Under the pieces are notes generated by a model that ran no database searches, was not told the DNA's origin, and saw nothing but the letters and a program-made list of their open reading frames with translations. A stretch of DNA of 6,782 nt from the NCBI GenBank assembly GCA_031273485.1, contig JAISRS010000185.1, positions 1 to 6,782 of the forward strand, given 5' to 3'. The DNA is from Prevotellaceae bacterium. Lineage in GTDB: Bacteria; Bacteroidota; Bacteroidia; Bacteroidales; UBA932. Below are positions 6,118 through 6,782 of the stretch, one piece after another; positions within the stretch are counted from its first letter, which is position 1, and each line of letters begins with the position of its first letter. A program made the position numbers and the translations under genes.

Positions 6118-6169
6118 CAGCCCCGTCTGTTCCCACCAAAAGGGGAAACAGACGGGAAAACAGGGGCTG
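6118..6169 (+). terminator. GC-rich hairpin after the PqqD-like gene
   Basis: CCCGTCTGTT (6122-6131) pairs with AACAGACGGG (6147-6156). The stem extends through CCC/GGG with one bulged base. An alternative outer pairing is CAGCCCC (6118-6124) with GGGGCTG (6163-6169). It begins eight bases after the stop codon, so it is well placed as a transcript end. No T-run follows (GTGCCTGTAAAAAC), so it may rather be a stabilising 3' structure or a dispersed repeat. Confidence 0.55.
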
Positions 6170-6227
6170 TGCCTGTAAAAACAATCTCAGTAACTAATGA
6201 TTTTTCATCTCCAACCAACCTCTTTAC

Positions 6228-6246
6228 CTGATTATCCCATAATCAG
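6228..6246. repeat. Short perfect hairpin beside the second palindromic element
   Basis: CTGATTAT-CCC-ATAATCAG is a perfect 8-bp inverted repeat with a 3-base loop, ending seven bases before the element at 6254. It has no adjacent gene start and may be part of the target region. Confidence 0.4.
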
Positions 6247-6253
6247 ATTGTGT

Positions 6254-6407
6254 GGGTGCATTTCAAATTGTCGCAAAGTAAAGAAATTATTTAACGCAAA
6301 GTTCGCAAATGGTGTCGCAAAATTTGCAAGGGAAATACTTTGCGGATTCTTTGCGAACTTTGCGTTTAAAAAACAATAATCTCAAAAACGACAATTTGAA
6401 TGCACCC
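6254..6407. mobile_element. Nested palindromic element of 154 bp (MITE-like)
   Basis: The ends GGGTGCATTTCAAATTGTCG (6254-6273) and its reverse complement at 6389-6407 match except for one missing A. Inside, CGCAAAGTTCGCAAA (6295-6309) and TTTGCGAACTTTGCG (6350-6364) are perfect 15-bp inverted repeats, continuing into TTTAA/TTTAAA. Several GCAAA/TTTGC copies lie in the loop (6314-6345). The long terminal repeats, small size and lack of a transposase suggest a non-autonomous element. I see no convincing target duplication (left flank ...GATTGTGT, right flank GATATGAA), so it could instead be an old insertion or a structured repeat. Confidence 0.6.
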
Positions 6408-6444
6408 GATATGAAAAAAATAAAAAAATGATGAAATAAAAAAG

Positions 6445-6478
6445 TTTGCGACCATAAAATACCAAATGAATTGATTTG
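6445..6478 (+). promoter_or_regulatory. Candidate promoter of the right-edge open frame
   Basis: TTTG (6445-6448) and TTGATTTG (6471-6478; one mismatch to TAnnTTTG) are spaced 22 bases apart, the same spacing as the OPT promoter. Transcription would start near 6485, about 25 bases before ATG 6510. No Shine-Dalgarno is seen. Confidence 0.45.
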
Positions 6479-6509
6479 GAAAACATTTTTAAGATTAGTT
6501 AAACACCTG

Positions 6510-6782
6510 ATGATGATAATAAATACGGATATAAGATTTCAAGACGACATCCCGCTTACGGGAATTTTTTTTGAAAAAATTGAGACGATTTCCCGTCAAC
6601 GGGTAAGTATTAAAAAAATCTCAGAATCTCTTCCCAACGTTGGGAAATGGCAAAACAGTATTGAAAGTCGATTTCCCAACGTTGGGAAATGGCAAAACGG
6701 TTTCAAAATCCATTTCCCAACGTTGGGAAATGGCAAAACGGTTTCAAAATCCATTTCCCAACGTTGGGAAATGGCAAAACAG
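6510..6782 (+). CDS. Partial repeat-containing hypothetical protein, open at window edge
   Basis: From ATG 6510 the frame stays open for 91 codons and runs off the window; the preceding in-frame stop is TGA 6432-6434. I do not recognise a functional family. Residues 1-41 are a unique N-terminus (MMINTDIRFQDDIPLTGIFF...). From residue 42 the protein follows the tandem DNA repeat: PNVGKWQNSIESR, FPNVGKWQNGFKIH (55-68), FPTLGNGKTVSKS (69-81) and ISQRWEMAKQ (82-91). These are the three frames of one repeat, because the unit length (41 or 42 bases) shifts the frame. I have an unverified impression that similar FPTLG / FPNVGK / ISQRWE segments occur in short Bacteroidota hypothetical proteins. It has a plausible promoter and no signal peptide. 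It may be a real expandable protein or a chance frame through stop-free repeats. Start could be ATG 6510 or 6513. Confidence 0.45.
   Translation, partial: MMIINTDIRFQDDIPLTGIFFEKIETISRQRVSIKKISESLPNVGKWQNSIESRFPNVGKWQNGFKIHFPTLGNGKTVSKSISQRWEMAKQ
6551..6782. repeat. Tandem array of 41/42-bp units centred on CCCAACGTTGGG
   Basis: Palindrome cores begin at 6551, 6592, 6633, 6675, 6716 and 6757, so the steps are 41, 41, 42, 41 and 41. The last four cores are CCCAACGTTGGG; the first two are degenerate (CCCGCTTACGGG and CCCGTCAACGGG). In the two rightmost units the symmetry extends to a perfect 24-bp palindrome (CCATTTCCCAAC plus its reverse complement). The 29-base linkers are unrelated in the first two units, similar in the third and identical in the fourth and fifth (AAATGGCAAAACGGTTTCAA...). 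The array continues past the window. It is not a CRISPR: the linkers are themselves repeated, and the constant core is only 12 bases. Confidence 0.88.

Noticed and set aside
6197..6379. 60-codon open frame overlapping the second palindromic element
   Set aside because: Most of it is translation of inverted-repeat sequence (NAKFANGVAKFAREILCGFFANFAF). The near-mirror peptide reflects the palindrome, not a protein.
6551..6782. CRISPR array
   Set aside because: The spacing of about 41 bases first looks CRISPR-like, but the constant part is a 12-base palindrome and the linkers repeat from unit to unit. No cas genes are present.
6551..6782. Replication or partition iterons
   Set aside because: Phased palindromes could suit this, but there is no replication or partition gene, DnaA-box cluster or plasmid feature in the window, and the neighbours are chromosomal housekeeping genes.

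Overview
The window looks like a chromosomal segment of a member of the phylum Bacteroidota, most likely order Bacteroidales. Several promoters fit the phylum's TTTG / TAnnTTTG pattern. Shine-Dalgarno sequences are mostly absent. The proteins resemble Bacteroidales families, and genes are separated by long AT-rich spacers full of palindromes. I cannot name a genus.

Layout, left to right. (1) 1-300: a 142-bp miniature inverted-repeat element with a perfect 26-bp terminal inverted repeat and an 8-bp target duplication, then a short direct-repeat patch. (2) 400-2824: a conserved housekeeping block. A small coiled-coil protein overlaps zapA by one base. A structured intergenic RNA of about 200 nt follows, best explained as 6S RNA, and then rny (RNase Y), ending in a UUCG-loop terminator. 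(3) 2825-3503: a spacer without genes, holding a large nested palindrome built from GTCATTGCGA...GCAATCCAGA repeats, a GC-rich hairpin, an operator-like nested palindrome and a clear promoter. (4) 3504-5531: an OPT-family (oligopeptide) transporter. (5) 5532-5771: an AT-rich spacer with hairpins and a promoter. (6) 5772-6110: a small PqqD-like protein with no peptide-modification partner in view. (7) 6111-6500: a GC-rich hairpin and a second, 154-bp nested palindromic element. (8) 6510-end: an open frame running off the window. It is built largely on a 41/42-bp tandem array centred on CCCAACGTTGGG; the repeat unit is stop-free in all three forward frames.

Functionally the left half links cell division (ZapA and its coiled-coil neighbour), global transcription control (6S RNA) and mRNA turnover (RNase Y). 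The transporter and the PqqD-like protein look like separate transcription units. The least ordinary part is the right edge, where a palindromic tandem repeat doubles as apparent coding sequence. The two miniature elements and the shared repeat modules show active repeat traffic in the spacers.
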